This document shows, piece after piece, positions 63,225 through 64,000 of a stretch of 64,000 bases of DNA. A model generated the notes under the pieces. The model was not told the origin of the DNA, made no database searches, and worked only from the letters and a program-made list of their open reading frames with translations. The DNA is from JABDQA01 sp963824415 (GTDB taxonomy: Bacteria > Desulfobacterota > Desulfobulbia > Desulfobulbales > Desulfocapsaceae): positions 186,001 to 250,000 of the forward strand of contig CAWGPM010000002.1 of the NCBI GenBank assembly GCA_963824415.1, in the 5' to 3' direction. The translations under genes and the position numbers were made by a program. How positions within the stretch are numbered: the first letter of the stretch is position 1; each line of letters opens with the position of its first letter.

Positions 63225-64000
63225 TCAAAGGCCGGCGGCGTCCCGCAGTTCATCGGCCTTGTCGATCCGCTCCCAGGTGAAGTCGTCCCGTCTGCGGCCA
63301 AAATGTCCATACGCGGCGGTGGGCCGGTAGATCGGCCGGAGCAGGTTGAGATGATTGATAATGGCCTTGGGCCGGAGGTCGAAGTGGGCGCTTACCAGAT
63401 CCCTGATTCGTTCATCACTGATCCGGCCGGTGCCGAAGCTGTTGATGGCGATGGAAACCGGCTGCGATATGCCGATCGCATAGGCGATCTGGACCTCGAT
63501 TTCCGTGGCGATGCCGGCGGCCACCAGGTTTTTGGCGATATAGCGCCCCATATATGAAGAAGAGCGGTCCACCTTGGACGGGTCCTTGCCGGAGAACGCG
63601 CCGCCTCCGTGGGAGCCCTTGCCGCCGTAAGTGTCGACGATAATCTTTCGGCCGGTGACGCCGCAGTCTCCCACCGGTCCACCGATAACGAAACGGCCGG
63701 TCGGGTTGATATAGAACTTGGTGTCTTTGTCGATCATATTGTCGGGCAGGATCGGCTTGATGATTTCCTCCATGACCCCTTCCTTGAGATCTTCGTACTC
63801 AACGATTTCATCGTGCTGGGTGGAGAGCACCACCGCGTCGATCCGGGTCGGTACGCCGTCGATGTAGCGGACCGTGACCTGCGATTTGGCATCGGGACGC
63901 AGCCATGGCAGCAGTCCTGTCTTCCGCACCTCCGCCTGACGCTTGGTGAGGCGGTGGGCGTAATAGATCGGCATCGGCATCAGCACATCGGTGTCGTTGC
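63225..64000 (-). CDS. metK: S-adenosylmethionine synthetase, C-terminal part
   Basis: About the last 258 codons of MetK, which makes S-adenosylmethionine from methionine and ATP; the start lies right of the window. Seen from the edge: NDTDVLMPMPIYYAHRL, LRPDAKSQVTVRY, the ATP/phosphate loop FVIGGPVGDCGVTGRKI, the flexible/active-site GGGAFSGKDPSKVDRS and YAIGISQPVS. The C terminus RPTAAYGHFGR is typical. It is directly upstream of ahcY. Any leader or riboswitch would be outside the window. Confidence 0.96.
   Translation of the reverse strand, partial: NDTDVLMPMPIYYAHRLTKRQAEVRKTGLLPWLRPDAKSQVTVRYIDGVPTRIDAVVLSTQHDEIVEYEDLKEGVMEEIIKPILPDNMIDKDTKFYINPTGRFVIGGPVGDCGVTGRKIIVDTYGGKGSHGGGAFSGKDPSKVDRSSSYMGRYIAKNLVAAGIATEIEVQIAYAIGISQPVSIAINSFGTGRISDERIRDLVSAHFDLRPKAIINHLNLLRPIYRPTAAYGHFGRRRDDFTWERIDKADELRDAAGL

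Overview
The window looks like chromosome of a Gram-negative, sulfate- or sulfite-respiring bacterium, most likely a Desulfobacterota member close to Desulfobulbales. The main evidence is a complete reductive-type dsrA-dsrB-dsrD set at 58.9-61.7 kb. BamA, a tripartite RND efflux system and an ArnT-like enzyme show an outer membrane. A PrpE-like propionyl-CoA synthetase at the left edge would fit a propionate-using relative. The lineage call is inference; no rRNA, tRNA, prophage, IS element or CRISPR array was seen.

Layout: 0-8 kb (minus strand) holds prpE (cut by the edge), a YrfG-like HAD phosphatase, mfd and bamA. 8-18.5 kb holds comF, a dnaA with altered Walker motifs behind an AT-rich 584-bp gap, hemY, a decayed metallophosphoesterase gene, htpG, a BamE-like lipoprotein, pcm, yqaA and a secreted trypsin-fold protease with a coiled coil inserted between catalytic residues. 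18.4-22.4 kb is a small catabolic island: LarA-family epimerase and GntR regulator facing hydroxypyruvate isomerase (hyi) and tartronate semialdehyde reductase (garR), with a near-perfect palindromic operator between them. 22.5-28.6 kb is an OMF-RND-MFP efflux operon.

28.6-45 kb is mixed: yaaA, a cNMP-fold/PilZ signalling protein, a GT2-ArnT-putA run, a PAP2 phosphatase, a YkgJ-type cysteine protein, an RluA-type pseudouridine synthase, the conserved but uncharacterised PFL/ACT pair behind mtaD, and yhaM. 44.6-54.8 kb is an information-processing block: holB, ricT, metG, yggT, divIVA, yggU, a triosephosphate isomerase homologue lacking its catalytic glutamate, dnaG and rpoD. 55-64 kb holds dprA, rpe and pgi, then dsrABD, and on the opposite strand metK (cut by the edge) and ahcY.

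Points most worth attention: the TIM-like protein with Cys in place of the catalytic Glu; the LarA/GntR/Hyi/GarR module; the DnaA with non-canonical Walker A and B; a ~140-bp palindromic dispersed repeat present twice; the mfd start codon abutting a terminator; the multiply disabled phosphoesterase pseudogene. No obviously new defence or mobile system was found.
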